64,000 nt of DNA from assembly GCF_001730305.1 (NCBI RefSeq), contig NZ_MIJY01000034.1, positions 1 through 64,000 on the forward strand. Direction: 5' to 3'. The notes under the pieces were generated by a model. That model was not told the DNA's origin. It made no database searches and saw only the letters and a program-made list of their open reading frames with translations. Positions 52,126 through 61,183 of the stretch are shown piece by piece. Origin of the DNA: Enterococcus termitis. Its GTDB lineage: Bacteria > Bacillota > Bacilli > Lactobacillales > Enterococcaceae. The position numbers and the translations under genes were made by a program. Within the stretch, counting starts at the first letter, position 1. The number at the start of each line of letters is the position of its first letter.

Positions 52126-54723
52126 TTATTGTTCAGAGACGAAATAACTAGCAACACCATAAGCTGGTATCAATCCAGAAAATGGCTGGACTTCTTCGAC
52201 TGCATTCACTCTGATAGGTGTCATCCCTGGAAACAGAACGGATAAATCCAATTCTATTGCTGCAGCAGTCGGGTTTTCAAAACGAACAATAAAACCGTTT
52301 TGATAATAAGACCGATGAATACTGCTGACCATTGCATCCGGCTGTTTATCAAATGAAAGTATGCTGAACACTCGTTGATTGAGGGCTAAAGGTCTGACTC
52401 TTTTTTGAATTTTATTATCGATTCGATAGACAAAAAAGTTCAAATTTTGCCGTTGGTAACTAATGGTCGGCTGTTCTTTTTCCCCACGCCACTGAGCAAG
52501 CTCTTGTTCTGACACATCTGTATGATTCATTTTTATAACAAATGTAACGTTCATTTGCTGATCTTTAAGCTGGGCTAGTGGCGTTGCCATCATAATATGC
52601 CCTTTTTTCGTAGTGTCACCAGAAGCACGTCCTGGACGATAAAGTAAATCTGGTTTCCCTAAAGAATCAGTTGTAGCCAATAAGGTGATCAGCAGTTCAG
52701 AACGACGATATTCATACTCTTTGCTATCATGCGTAAACAGGGTGCAAGCAGCTTGTTTCGTAAACGCAGTTACCATTTTTTCAAATGGTTCAATATTTAC
52801 CGGCATTTCAGAGTAAACTGTTTCCCAGTCTGACAAGTCCTGATTTTCTTTTTGAATAAAACCATATGGAATAGCAGACAAAGCATGTTTGATTTCATTC
52901 GTTAGATTGATTTTTAATCGTAGACGATGATTGAGAACAGTGTTTTTAAAGCTTAATTTTCCGGTCACTTCACCTTCAAGGTTCAATGTTAACGTTAATC
53001 GATAGTTAAAGTCTGTATCTGCAATATGTTCGCTTCGTTTTTGCAAGTCGTATGGCAATTTTATCGAACCAGTCAGATGCATTCGGCTCAACAATGGTCC
53101 TTGCTCACAGAAGCATTCTGTAAATGAAAAATCAATTTCTCGATCATTTAAAAGTGGTGAAAAATCATACGTATCACCGGCATTTCCATCATCTACAAGA
53201 GAAATAAAGTTATTTAGTTGCTGCTTACGATCTTGATAATGAACCTGACCATCTACAAAAGAAAGCTGATATTCTCCCATAACAATCTGCTGCTTCTTCG
53301 TCTGAATCAATCCGCTGTCATTGATTCCTTCTTCAAATGAAAAGACTTTATAGCCTAGTCCAGGCAGTTCACAAGTAATAGCCACCGTCAAAATGTAGTA
53401 ACCTTGTTCTGTAATGAAACGATTACCTGCTGGCGTTTCCTCTAATACATTTTCTCGACTATCAATATATTCCGCTTCTAAAACAACAGCTGAACAGCCT
53501 GCTACATTGATTTCTTTTACTGGTGAAAGAAGCTTAACGATCTTTTGACCATGAAACGTCATCGGTGAAGGATTGACAACTATGAACTCTTGCTCTGTTA
53601 AATCCAACGCTTCTGCGATCCTTTTTAAAACAATATTTTCAATACTATCACAAATTTCGTCTGCTTCTTTCAATCGATGAGCGATATCTTCAGCAACTGC
53701 GTCTGAAACACAGCCAGCTAAACTATCGTGCGCTTGACACTCTAGTAATTTTTTCCAAGCTTTTAAAAGGAGTCTATTACTTAAATCAATTCCTAATTGA
53801 TGTGCAATGACCATCAGTGGCTCTGTTTCACGAAGCAATTTATGTTCTAAATGAAAGATTCCTTGTTTTAAATCCATTCGTACAGAACCGATCGTCTTAT
53901 GCACTCGCGCTAATACCGGTGAACGAAATTCGCCTCGATAGGTTTCTAAATCCATTTCTTTCATCAATTCTAAAAACTCTTGGTACGAGCTGACTTGATA
54001 GTTATATTTGCCCAAGGTATTGATCTGTGCCACTTTTTCGCTAAAATCACCAATGATTCCTAATTGATCATTTCCGGAAGGAATCATGATTTCAGAAGAG
54101 TCTGTGTATTGTTTAATAAAATCAACCGCTTTATCTAAACGCCCCTCCACATAATCAACGGTTGGTTCAAGCAACATGCCCGTTCCATAGCCTTGCGGAA
54201 AATTCAGAGCATACAAGCTTTGGCTCCCACCCAAACTTTCCCATTTAAAATAAGGAGATTGGACATGTTCGCCTAAATGAACCCCGCGCCATAAAATGAT
54301 ATTTTCTAACCCAGCTTCGTTCAAAATAACTGGGATTTGTGCATTAAAACCGAAGGTATCCGGTAAGTAACCGATTGGCATGATTTCTCCGTATTTTTTA
54401 CTTTCATACATACCGATCATCGCATTTCTTAAAACAGACTCACCCGATGTGAAAAAGGCATCTGTTTGAGTGAACCACGGACCAATAAATAGCTGTTTTG
54501 CTGCAATCAAGGCTTGAATTTCTGTTAATTTTTCCGGATATAACTCTAAGTAGTCATCTAAAATCGATAACTGTCCATCCAATACAAAACTTGCCTCTGG
54601 ATTTTTTTGCAGCTCAGTAATCACATCAGTGAATAATTGATCACTTAAAACCAGTGCATCCATCGATGTAAAATACCATTCACGATCCCAATGAGTATGA
54701 TTTACAATGTGTACATTTGTCAT
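52126..54723 (-). CDS. GH38 alpha-mannosidase, MngB-like
   Basis: Cytoplasmic zinc-dependent alpha-mannosidase of 865 residues. ATG 54723 overlaps the EIIC stop codon by one base (TAATG), indicating coupled translation; a frame to 54747 lacks support. Zinc ligands lie in NHTHWDREW, the nucleophile Asp in GYLPDTFGFNAQ, and the later zinc His in ECQAHDSLAGCVSD. It follows a complete fructose-family PTS as mngB does in E. coli. It probably cleaves a phosphorylated alpha-mannoside such as mannosyl-glycerate or a related compound. Confidence 0.88.
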   Translation of the reverse strand: MTNVHIVNHTHWDREWYFTSMDALVLSDQLFTDVITELQKNPEASFVLDGQLSILDDYLELYPEKLTEIQALIAAKQLFIGPWFTQTDAFFTSGESVLRNAMIGMYESKKYGEIMPIGYLPDTFGFNAQIPVILNEAGLENIILWRGVHLGEHVQSPYFKWESLGGSQSLYALNFPQGYGTGMLLEPTVDYVEGRLDKAVDFIKQYTDSSEIMIPSGNDQLGIIGDFSEKVAQINTLGKYNYQVSSYQEFLELMKEMDLETYRGEFRSPVLARVHKTIGSVRMDLKQGIFHLEHKLLRETEPLMVIAHQLGIDLSNRLLLKAWKKLLECQAHDSLAGCVSDAVAEDIAHRLKEADEICDSIENIVLKRIAEALDLTEQEFIVVNPSPMTFHGQKIVKLLSPVKEINVAGCSAVVLEAEYIDSRENVLEETPAGNRFITEQGYYILTVAITCELPGLGYKVFSFEEGINDSGLIQTKKQQIVMGEYQLSFVDGQVHYQDRKQQLNNFISLVDDGNAGDTYDFSPLLNDREIDFSFTECFCEQGPLLSRMHLTGSIKLPYDLQKRSEHIADTDFNYRLTLTLNLEGEVTGKLSFKNTVLNHRLRLKINLTNEIKHALSAIPYGFIQKENQDLSDWETVYSEMPVNIEPFEKMVTAFTKQAACTLFTHDSKEYEYRRSELLITLLATTDSLGKPDLLYRPGRASGDTTKKGHIMMATPLAQLKDQQMNVTFVIKMNHTDVSEQELAQWRGEKEQPTISYQRQNLNFFVYRIDNKIQKRVRPLALNQRVFSILSFDKQPDAMVSSIHRSYYQNGFIVRFENPTAAAIELDLSVLFPGMTPIRVNAVEEVQPFSGLIPAYGVASYFVSEQ

Positions 54724-55838
54724 TAACTTTGCCACTCTTCTTCCCATGCTGCTTCATCGAAATCGTCTTCAAGATCAGAAGAAACCTCTTCAATACCAGC
54801 GTTTTTATCTCTTAAAAGAGCACTGCTCACAGCCACAAACAATGAACCTATTGCAATAGATAAGATATAAATCGGCCATTTCTCTACTGTGAACCAGCCG
54901 TAAAATCCGCTGATTGGTGCTTGATTGACTGCACCAAGTCCAACTGCCATTGCCGAACCAATCGCTGAACCGATCACAGTTGAAGGAATTACTTTCAACG
55001 GACTTTCAACTGCAAATGGAATCGCTCCTTCACTGATTCCGACTAATCCCATAATAATTGACGATTTGCCTGCTTCTTTCAGCTCTGTATTGTATTTTTT
55101 CTTTGCAAAAACAGTTGCTAAGCCCAAGCCAATCGGTGGAATGATAATCGCTACTTGTGCAGCTGTATTCGGTGCATAAACTCCGCTGGTCAATAAAGCC
55201 ATGGCCGTTGTCACAGCTGCCTTATTGACAGGACCACCTAAATCAAAGCCAACCATACCGCCAACAATCGCCGCCATTAAAATTTGATTACCACCGCTTA
55301 AACTGTTCAACCAATTTTCAAGACCTGTATTCAGTGCTGCAAACGGTACACCGATAATATAATTAATGACAAGCACAGTTATTAATGTCCCTAAAACTGG
55401 AATCAAGAATACTGGTACCACTGAAGCCATCGATTTTGGTAATTTGACATGATTACGAATCCATAGACAGACATACCCTGCAATCAAACCCGCTGCGATC
55501 GCGCCTAAAAAGCCGGCATTGATGTCTTTTACCAGCATTCCTCCCACTAAACCAGGAGCAATCCCTAATTTATCTACGATAGAATACGCAATAAATGCGG
55601 CAATAACTGGAAACATCAATCCTAAAGCTGTTCCACCAAAACCATCAATACTATGAAGTAGACGAATAAGACCATTTGCACTTTCAGCATATGAATCATC
55701 CCATATATCAGTGATTCCATAAAGCGAACCGCCAACCCGAGAAATCGCCATGATTACAGCTCCAGCGATTACTAATGGAATCATATAAGAAATCCCTGTC
55801 AACACATGATTTTTAATATCAGTTGCAATTTTTTTCAT
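54723..55838 (-). CDS. PTS EIIC component, fructose/mannosylglycerate family
   Basis: Membrane permease of 371 residues with about nine helices and a short charged tail (LEDDFDEAAWEEEWQS). Family-typical parts are GISYMIPLVIAGAVIMAISR at the N-terminus, GMVGFDLGGPVNKAA near 190 and SEGAIPFAVESPL near 270. It forms a complete Fru-type system with the separate EIIA and EIIB upstream. Confidence 0.9.
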   Translation of the reverse strand: MKKIATDIKNHVLTGISYMIPLVIAGAVIMAISRVGGSLYGITDIWDDSYAESANGLIRLLHSIDGFGGTALGLMFPVIAAFIAYSIVDKLGIAPGLVGGMLVKDINAGFLGAIAAGLIAGYVCLWIRNHVKLPKSMASVVPVFLIPVLGTLITVLVINYIIGVPFAALNTGLENWLNSLSGGNQILMAAIVGGMVGFDLGGPVNKAAVTTAMALLTSGVYAPNTAAQVAIIIPPIGLGLATVFAKKKYNTELKEAGKSSIIMGLVGISEGAIPFAVESPLKVIPSTVIGSAIGSAMAVGLGAVNQAPISGFYGWFTVEKWPIYILSIAIGSLFVAVSSALLRDKNAGIEEVSSDLEDDFDEAAWEEEWQS

Positions 55839-55853
55839 TTCTATTTCCCCCTA

Positions 55854-56180
55854 CTACTTCTCTTCATCAACTAACGCTAACGCTTCTTGAATAATTTTTT
55901 CTGCATTTTTGATAGGTGCTGCTACTGGTACCTTTAGAATCTTTTTCCCCGCAAAACGTTCTTCATTACGCACTTTTGTATCAACTGCAAAGATTACAAC
56001 TTCACCGATTGCTACGTCTTTTTCTGTCAATTCATTTTCGATTCCTGTCGCCCCTTGGGTTTCAACTTTGATCATATCTCCTAAACTTTTTGCTCCTTTT
56101 TTTAAGGCTTGTGCTGCCATATACGTATGAGCGACACCTGTTGCACAAGCAGTTACAGCAATAATTTTTCTTTTCATCAT
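55854..56180 (-). CDS. PTS EIIB component, fructose family
   Basis: Small cytoplasmic protein of 108 residues. The phosphocysteine is Cys12 in VTACATGVAHTYMAAQAL, the hallmark of fructose-type EIIB. Two tandem ATG codons (56180 and 56177) follow AAGGGAGG, so the exact start may differ by one residue. Confidence 0.92.
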   Translation of the reverse strand: MMKRKIIAVTACATGVAHTYMAAQALKKGAKSLGDMIKVETQGATGIENELTEKDVAIGEVVIFAVDTKVRNEERFAGKKILKVPVAAPIKNAEKIIQEALALVDEEK

Positions 56181-56192
56181 TTGTTTCCTCCC

Positions 56193-56639
56193 TTATCCTA
56201 AATAGTTGATTATTTTAACTCGGTCATTCTCTATTTTTAATGCTTCAACGAGATCATCATCCATCAGCTTTACCGCAATTTCTGACAATAAACGTAGATG
56301 TGTTTCGCCCTTTTCACCATCTGGTATCGCTAACATAATAACGATCGACACTGACTGATCGTCAAGGGCAGCCCATTCGACTGGTTCCTTTAACTTAGCA
56401 TAAGCAATAGCTGCTTCTGTTACCTCACTACTTTTGCCATGAGGGATTGCAATGCCGTTACCGACTCCTGTGGTTGAGTGCTTCTCGCGTTCTAAAACGG
56501 CTTGAATATATCCTGCTTTATTTGAGAGAACGCCTTTTTTGTCCAAGCAGTCCGCTAATTGTTCAATAACTTCCAGCTGGGTCGTTCCCTCTAAATCAAT
56601 TAAAACTTGTTCTATATCTATGACTTGCGCAACGTTCAT
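56193..56639 (-). CDS. PTS EIIA component, fructose/mannitol family
   Basis: Cytoplasmic phosphotransfer protein of 148 residues. The active site is His67 in TGVGNGIAIPHGKS. Its gene starts immediately after the regulator gene and passes phosphate from HPr to EIIB. Confidence 0.92.
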   Translation of the reverse strand: MNVAQVIDIEQVLIDLEGTTQLEVIEQLADCLDKKGVLSNKAGYIQAVLEREKHSTTGVGNGIAIPHGKSSEVTEAAIAYAKLKEPVEWAALDDQSVSIVIMLAIPDGEKGETHLRLLSEIAVKLMDDDLVEALKIENDRVKIINYLG

Positions 56640-58547
56640 CTATGATCCTTCTTTCAAATAACTTAGTAGTTGTTTTTTATTTCCTTTAGCTAAATAGCCT
56701 CGGTCACCGTTATCGATGATTTCAAGTAAGTTGTCGTAAACTAGCTCCAACTCTTCAGGTGTTTCATCTTTGATGCAAATAAAGAAAATGTATTTGACTT
56801 TTTCATTGCCCCACTTGATTTCTTCCTTCAATCGTACAAAAACGATTGCTGATTTTAATACCTGCTCTGGTGAACCATGAGGTGTAGCAAATTTTCCAAA
56901 TGACGTGAACGACAATGTTTCTCGCTCGATTGCCGATTGAATGATCGCTTTCTTAGCATATCCTTTTAGGCTGAGCTGTTCGCCAATAAATCTTATGACT
57001 GCTTTAACCGTTGGCAGGGATTGCTCTAAAAAAATCAGTTCCGAATGAATTAATTGAGAAAATTCTTTTGTGCGGACAGCTGTTGCTTCATGTTCTTTTA
57101 AAAATCGATTGATTTTTTGTTGATCTGCTAGGCTTAAAACTGGTGATACATAGACGATCGGCTGATTTTTCATTGTTAAATTGACCGTTGATAAGACCAG
57201 ATCCTCCGTCACTTTTGTATTCGCTAACTCTTGTATAGAAAGAATTCGGGAAATATCGATTTTTGGAAAGGTTCTTCTTAATCTTGCCGCTAATAGTTGA
57301 GATGTTCCCTTGCCACTGCTGCAAACAAGTAAAACCTTTGTCTTGTAGGTATTTTCTTCTTTCTCACGTTCTTTGAATGCTTGAATATGGACGGCTAGAT
57401 AAGCGACTTCATCTTCTGGGATCACCAGTGTAAATACTTTTTCCAGCTGTTGCTTCAACTGAATAGCCTCTTCAAAAGAAATTGGAAAGCTCTGTTTGAC
57501 ATCTAATAAGAATGGATTCACCACTGGGAGGCCATAACGAATCCGTTCAATTACCGCTTTGATATGAGCAACTAAGCCAATCAACGCCGCTTCGTCATAT
57601 GCAGTGATCGTCTCTTTGATACTTTTACGGATTAGGTCATCGTTCATTGCGTCTTTTACTGGCCTTATCGTTGTTTGTTCATCAAGTGATAAATGAATTT
57701 GAATAAACTGAATTTCTGAAAGAGGTAAATCGATCGCAAAGCTTTGTTCCAGTTCTCTTACTAACAGGTGTATATCTTGTGTTAAAACAAATTCTTTTTC
57801 GATTGGCGCTTTTTCTATGAACTTTCCTTCTTTAATTCGTTCAACCGCTATCAATAAATGGAGTAACAACGAATGATAACTCATATCACTCAGTTTTTGC
57901 TGCCTATTGGATAAATAACGCTGAACGATTTCATCGATCTGCTTTAACAAATCTAAATTGACTACATCACTCGCAAAATCAGGAATGCCATCGATCGTAT
58001 GAACAAACGAATGCTCCGTTTTTACTACCTGCCAGTTTTGCCCCCAAAAGTAATAAATCAGATCGACAGCCAGTTTTCGTTTTTCTTGTTCCATCAGATT
58101 AAGAAACGAGCCTTTACCTGGAATCCATTCAATCGTCACATGGAATAATGAAAAGATTTCACTGACTTTCATCATATCTTTTTCCAGTGTTGTTTTACCG
58201 ATATACAATGTCTCTTGTAGATCTTGTCTCGTAAAATAACCTGATTTTTTTAGTATCTCAAAGCAAAGATATTGAACACGTTCCTCTTTACTCGTTGGAA
58301 TCGTCTGTTTAACAGATGACCGCATTTGTTTTTTTATTTCTTCTAGATTTCCCATTAAAGAAATGCCAACTTTGGGTTTACGAATAAGCGAAACACTACT
58401 TCCTTCAAAATAGTGGTCAATATTTTTTAAAGATTGTGAAATTGTTTTATTGGATAAATGCAGTGCTTCAGCAATTTGCGAGATGGTCATCAATTCGTTT
58501 TTCAACAAGAGATTTAAGATTTCTTGTTCTCGTCTTTCCAATACCAT
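56640..58547 (-). CDS. PRD/EIIB/EIIA-type transcriptional activator
   Basis: Regulator of 635 residues with the MtlR/ManR/LicR layout. Two N-terminal helix-turn-helix domains are present (ISQIAEALHLSNKTISQSLK and ETLYIGKTTLEKDMMKV). Two PRDs follow (HLLIAVERIKEG and LVAHIKAVIERIRYG), then an EIIB-like domain with VLLVCSSGKGTSQ and an EIIA-like domain with FATPHGSP. First gene of the operon, so it is autoregulated with the PTS and GH38 genes. Confidence 0.85.
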   Translation of the reverse strand: MVLERREQEILNLLLKNELMTISQIAEALHLSNKTISQSLKNIDHYFEGSSVSLIRKPKVGISLMGNLEEIKKQMRSSVKQTIPTSKEERVQYLCFEILKKSGYFTRQDLQETLYIGKTTLEKDMMKVSEIFSLFHVTIEWIPGKGSFLNLMEQEKRKLAVDLIYYFWGQNWQVVKTEHSFVHTIDGIPDFASDVVNLDLLKQIDEIVQRYLSNRQQKLSDMSYHSLLLHLLIAVERIKEGKFIEKAPIEKEFVLTQDIHLLVRELEQSFAIDLPLSEIQFIQIHLSLDEQTTIRPVKDAMNDDLIRKSIKETITAYDEAALIGLVAHIKAVIERIRYGLPVVNPFLLDVKQSFPISFEEAIQLKQQLEKVFTLVIPEDEVAYLAVHIQAFKEREKEENTYKTKVLLVCSSGKGTSQLLAARLRRTFPKIDISRILSIQELANTKVTEDLVLSTVNLTMKNQPIVYVSPVLSLADQQKINRFLKEHEATAVRTKEFSQLIHSELIFLEQSLPTVKAVIRFIGEQLSLKGYAKKAIIQSAIERETLSFTSFGKFATPHGSPEQVLKSAIVFVRLKEEIKWGNEKVKYIFFICIKDETPEELELVYDNLLEIIDNGDRGYLAKGNKKQLLSYLKEGS

Positions 58548-58584
58548 TTCAGTTCACTATCCTTTCTACATACCTATCATAAGT

Positions 58585-58598
58585 TTAAATCGCTTTCA
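58585..58598 (-). promoter_or_regulatory. cre site (CcpA) in the mannoside-PTS leader
   Basis: On the minus strand TGAAAGCGATTTAA matches TGWAANCGNTNWCA at 13 of 14 positions. It lies about 23 bases downstream of the -10 box, a position suited to roadblock repression by CcpA. Confidence 0.7.
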
Positions 58599-58611
58599 GG
58601 AAAACCCTTTC

Positions 58612-58636
58612 TTTTACAGGATTATATCCTGTAAAA
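58612..58636 (-). promoter_or_regulatory. 25-bp palindrome over the -10 box of the mannoside-PTS operon
   Basis: TTTTACAGGAT plus its mirror ATCCTGTAAAA form a perfect palindrome whose centre contains TATAAT (minus strand, 58621-58626). The -35 is poor (GGCATT), as expected where an activator is needed. This is most likely an operator, with the co-encoded PRD regulator as first candidate. Confidence 0.6.
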
Positions 58637-58733
58637 AGTGGGGAATGCCTTTAGAATTTACCTTTGAATTATAGCATTGAACCGTTTTTAATGGGTATCA
58701 AAAATCTTCACCGTTCTTCTAAACCAACAATAA

Positions 58734-58780
58734 AAGTGAGGAGTGAAAATCTTTTTACGATTTTCGCTCCTCACTTTTAT
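58734..58780. terminator. Terminator of the GH3 pair
   Basis: AAAAGTGAGGAGTGAAAATC (58735-58754) pairs with GATTTTCGCTCCTCACTTTT (58761-58780), with T-rich flanks on both strands. Confidence 0.85.
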
Positions 58781-58795
58781 AAAAATAATTTTGTT

Positions 58796-61156
58796 CTATT
58801 TATTAATGTTGCGCTTTTCTTTATTAATAATTTTCAGATAGCGTTTTACCATTTTGTTACTGATTTTTCCTCCTGTAAAACGTTCAATCTGACGAAACGG
58901 CATATTAATAACAAAATACATATTATTCGACCAAATCGGATTTTTAAATAGCATAAAGCCGTCTCTGATAATGGCGACTAAACCGTATGTGGCCTTTCCT
59001 AGCCAATGTTTATAACGCGCCTGAGCGATCGTATCATTCATTCCTAATGGTTTTTGGGGATCCCATAATTTTTCCGGTGGCTGATAACCTAACAATTCCT
59101 TGAACTCGTGATCCGTCACTTGTTGTACCTTACCAGCAAAATAATCTGGAAACTCATTTGGCGTATATTCGTCTATCACTTGCTTTCCATCGATCGTGAT
59201 CGTTTCATTCAAATGAATCGCTTCGACCGATGAACCGATTTGAATGTCGTATTGCCCCGCTTCAGTTTGCCAAGAATTTTCTTTAATACCGAAATACTCA
59301 AAATCATGCGGGTCCAATTCAAATGTAATAGTTTTCGTTTCACCCGGTTTTAGATAAACTTTTTGGAAATCCTTTAGTTCTTTTTTTGCTCTAAAAATCT
59401 GTGTGTCTTTTTTCTCGATGTAGAGCTGTGCAATTTCTTTTCCCGCTATCTCACCAGTGTTTGTCACATCAAAAGAAACGGTTGCTCCATCGATTATAAG
59501 ATTTTGGTATTCAAAGGTAGTGTAAGATAAGCCATAACCGAAAGGAAATAGAACTGGTTTTTCTACTGTGGTAAAGTAGCGATATCCGATAAACAGTCCT
59601 TCACGGTGTTCAGCTGTTGCTTCTTTTCCAGGATAAAATGGAGCGGAAGGCGTATCTTCATAATGCAACGGAAAGGTTTCACTTGTTTTTCCACTAGGAT
59701 TCTCGTTTCCAGTCAAAATTTCTCGCAGTGCCTCTGCCCCGCCCTGTCCTGGCAAATACGTATGCAGTATTCCTTTCACTTTTTGTGCAAATGGCATCTC
59801 AATCACACCGCCACCAGCAATAATGACGACAACATTTGGATTGACTTTCGTAACAGCTTCAATTACTGCCAGTTGATTTTCAGGCAATCGCAGATTCTTG
59901 CGGTCTACACCCTCTGCTTCACTACTTTCATCTAAGCCGACGAATAGAAGAACTGTTTCTGCATGTTCCGCTAATCGTACTGCTTCTTGAAGCAGCCCAT
60001 TAATCTTGCCGCCCATTCGTTTAAATCCTTGCGCATAGCCAGAGATATTGATCGAAGAATGTTGCAGTACTTCTAACGCATTTGGTAATTTTGTTGGGTT
60101 GATCAACGAACTACCAGCACCTTGATATCGTGGCTTAGCAGCAAATTCGCCAATAACTGCCACTTTTCTCTGGTCTGCGATCGGTAAGATTCCTGCATCA
60201 TTTTTTAGTAAAACGATCGATTGCTTGGCAATTTCAACTGCTTTTTCATGATGCACTTCGTAATCGATCGAAATCTGCTTATCGTTGATTGCTTGACTTG
60301 TAAAAATCAGCTCCAATAAATGATCGACAGCATCGTCAACTATGGACTCTTCTAACTGACCATTTTCAACTGCTGTGATAATTTCTTGATCTGTAATTCC
60401 GTTTGTTGATGGCATTTCAAGTTGATTTTTTGCTTTTAAGCCAGCTACCCGATCGTTATTGCCGCCCCAATCCGTGACCATGACTCCTTTGTATTGCCAT
60501 TCATCATATAAAATATCATTCATCAAATGTTGGTTCTCATTGGCAAAAGTACCGTTCACTTTATTATAAGAAGACATAATGACTTTTGGCTGACTTTGAG
60601 TAATTACTTTACGGAAGCCCTCTAAATAGATTTCTCTCAATGAACGCTCATCAACGATTTCATCGATCGTCATCCGCATATGCTCTTGGCTGTTCACAGC
60701 AAAATGTTTGGCACAGGCTCCTACCCCTTGAGACTGGATTCCTTGAACCATCGCTGCAGCTAATTCGCCTGTTAAATAAGGATCTTCAGAAAAATACTCA
60801 AAGTTACGTCCACCAAGCGGATTGCGCTTAATATTTAATCCTGGTCCTAAGATGACATTTACATCTTCGCTGATACATTCTTTTGCCAAATAAGTGCCCA
60901 TTTCAGCAATCAATTCTCTATCCCAGCTGTTGGCAAGCGTAGCTGCAGTAGGATAACACGTTGCAGCGACACTTTTATTCAAACCTAAATGGTCTGCTTT
61001 TCCAGCTTGTTTGCGCAATCCATGAGGACCATCCGTCAACATGATCGAAGGGACACCTAACCGTTCAATCGCTTTTGTATTCCAAAAATTTTCACCTGAC
61101 ATCAGCGAAGCTTTCTCCGCCAATGTCATTTTTTCGATCAATGTTTTGTATTTCAT
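58796..61156 (-). CDS. GH3 beta-glucosidase-like enzyme, standard domain order
   Basis: Cytoplasmic GH3 enzyme of 786 residues. The barrel domain comes first, with the nucleophile Asp229 in GVMVTDWGGNND and substrate-binding KHFAVN near 150. An alpha/beta sandwich domain follows (about 300-520, with VLLFVGLDESSEAEGVDR), then a fibronectin-III-like domain (about 570-660). An extra basic C-terminal tail (about 690-786) is not part of the usual fold. It lacks a signal peptide, so it acts on imported oligosaccharides. It is 27 bases downstream of a membrane-anchored GH3. Confidence 0.85.
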   Translation of the reverse strand: MKYKTLIEKMTLAEKASLMSGENFWNTKAIERLGVPSIMLTDGPHGLRKQAGKADHLGLNKSVAATCYPTAATLANSWDRELIAEMGTYLAKECISEDVNVILGPGLNIKRNPLGGRNFEYFSEDPYLTGELAAAMVQGIQSQGVGACAKHFAVNSQEHMRMTIDEIVDERSLREIYLEGFRKVITQSQPKVIMSSYNKVNGTFANENQHLMNDILYDEWQYKGVMVTDWGGNNDRVAGLKAKNQLEMPSTNGITDQEIITAVENGQLEESIVDDAVDHLLELIFTSQAINDKQISIDYEVHHEKAVEIAKQSIVLLKNDAGILPIADQRKVAVIGEFAAKPRYQGAGSSLINPTKLPNALEVLQHSSINISGYAQGFKRMGGKINGLLQEAVRLAEHAETVLLFVGLDESSEAEGVDRKNLRLPENQLAVIEAVTKVNPNVVVIIAGGGVIEMPFAQKVKGILHTYLPGQGGAEALREILTGNENPSGKTSETFPLHYEDTPSAPFYPGKEATAEHREGLFIGYRYFTTVEKPVLFPFGYGLSYTTFEYQNLIIDGATVSFDVTNTGEIAGKEIAQLYIEKKDTQIFRAKKELKDFQKVYLKPGETKTITFELDPHDFEYFGIKENSWQTEAGQYDIQIGSSVEAIHLNETITIDGKQVIDEYTPNEFPDYFAGKVQQVTDHEFKELLGYQPPEKLWDPQKPLGMNDTIAQARYKHWLGKATYGLVAIIRDGFMLFKNPIWSNNMYFVINMPFRQIERFTGGKISNKMVKRYLKIINKEKRNINK

Positions 61157-61183
61157 TTTTTCTCCCTTATCTCTATTGAAACG

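Noticed and set aside
58612-58636. Terminator between the mannoside-PTS operon and the GH3 pair
   Set aside because: The palindrome is centred on a -10 box, has no T-run in the proper place, and the GH3 gene already has a strong terminator at 58734-58780.
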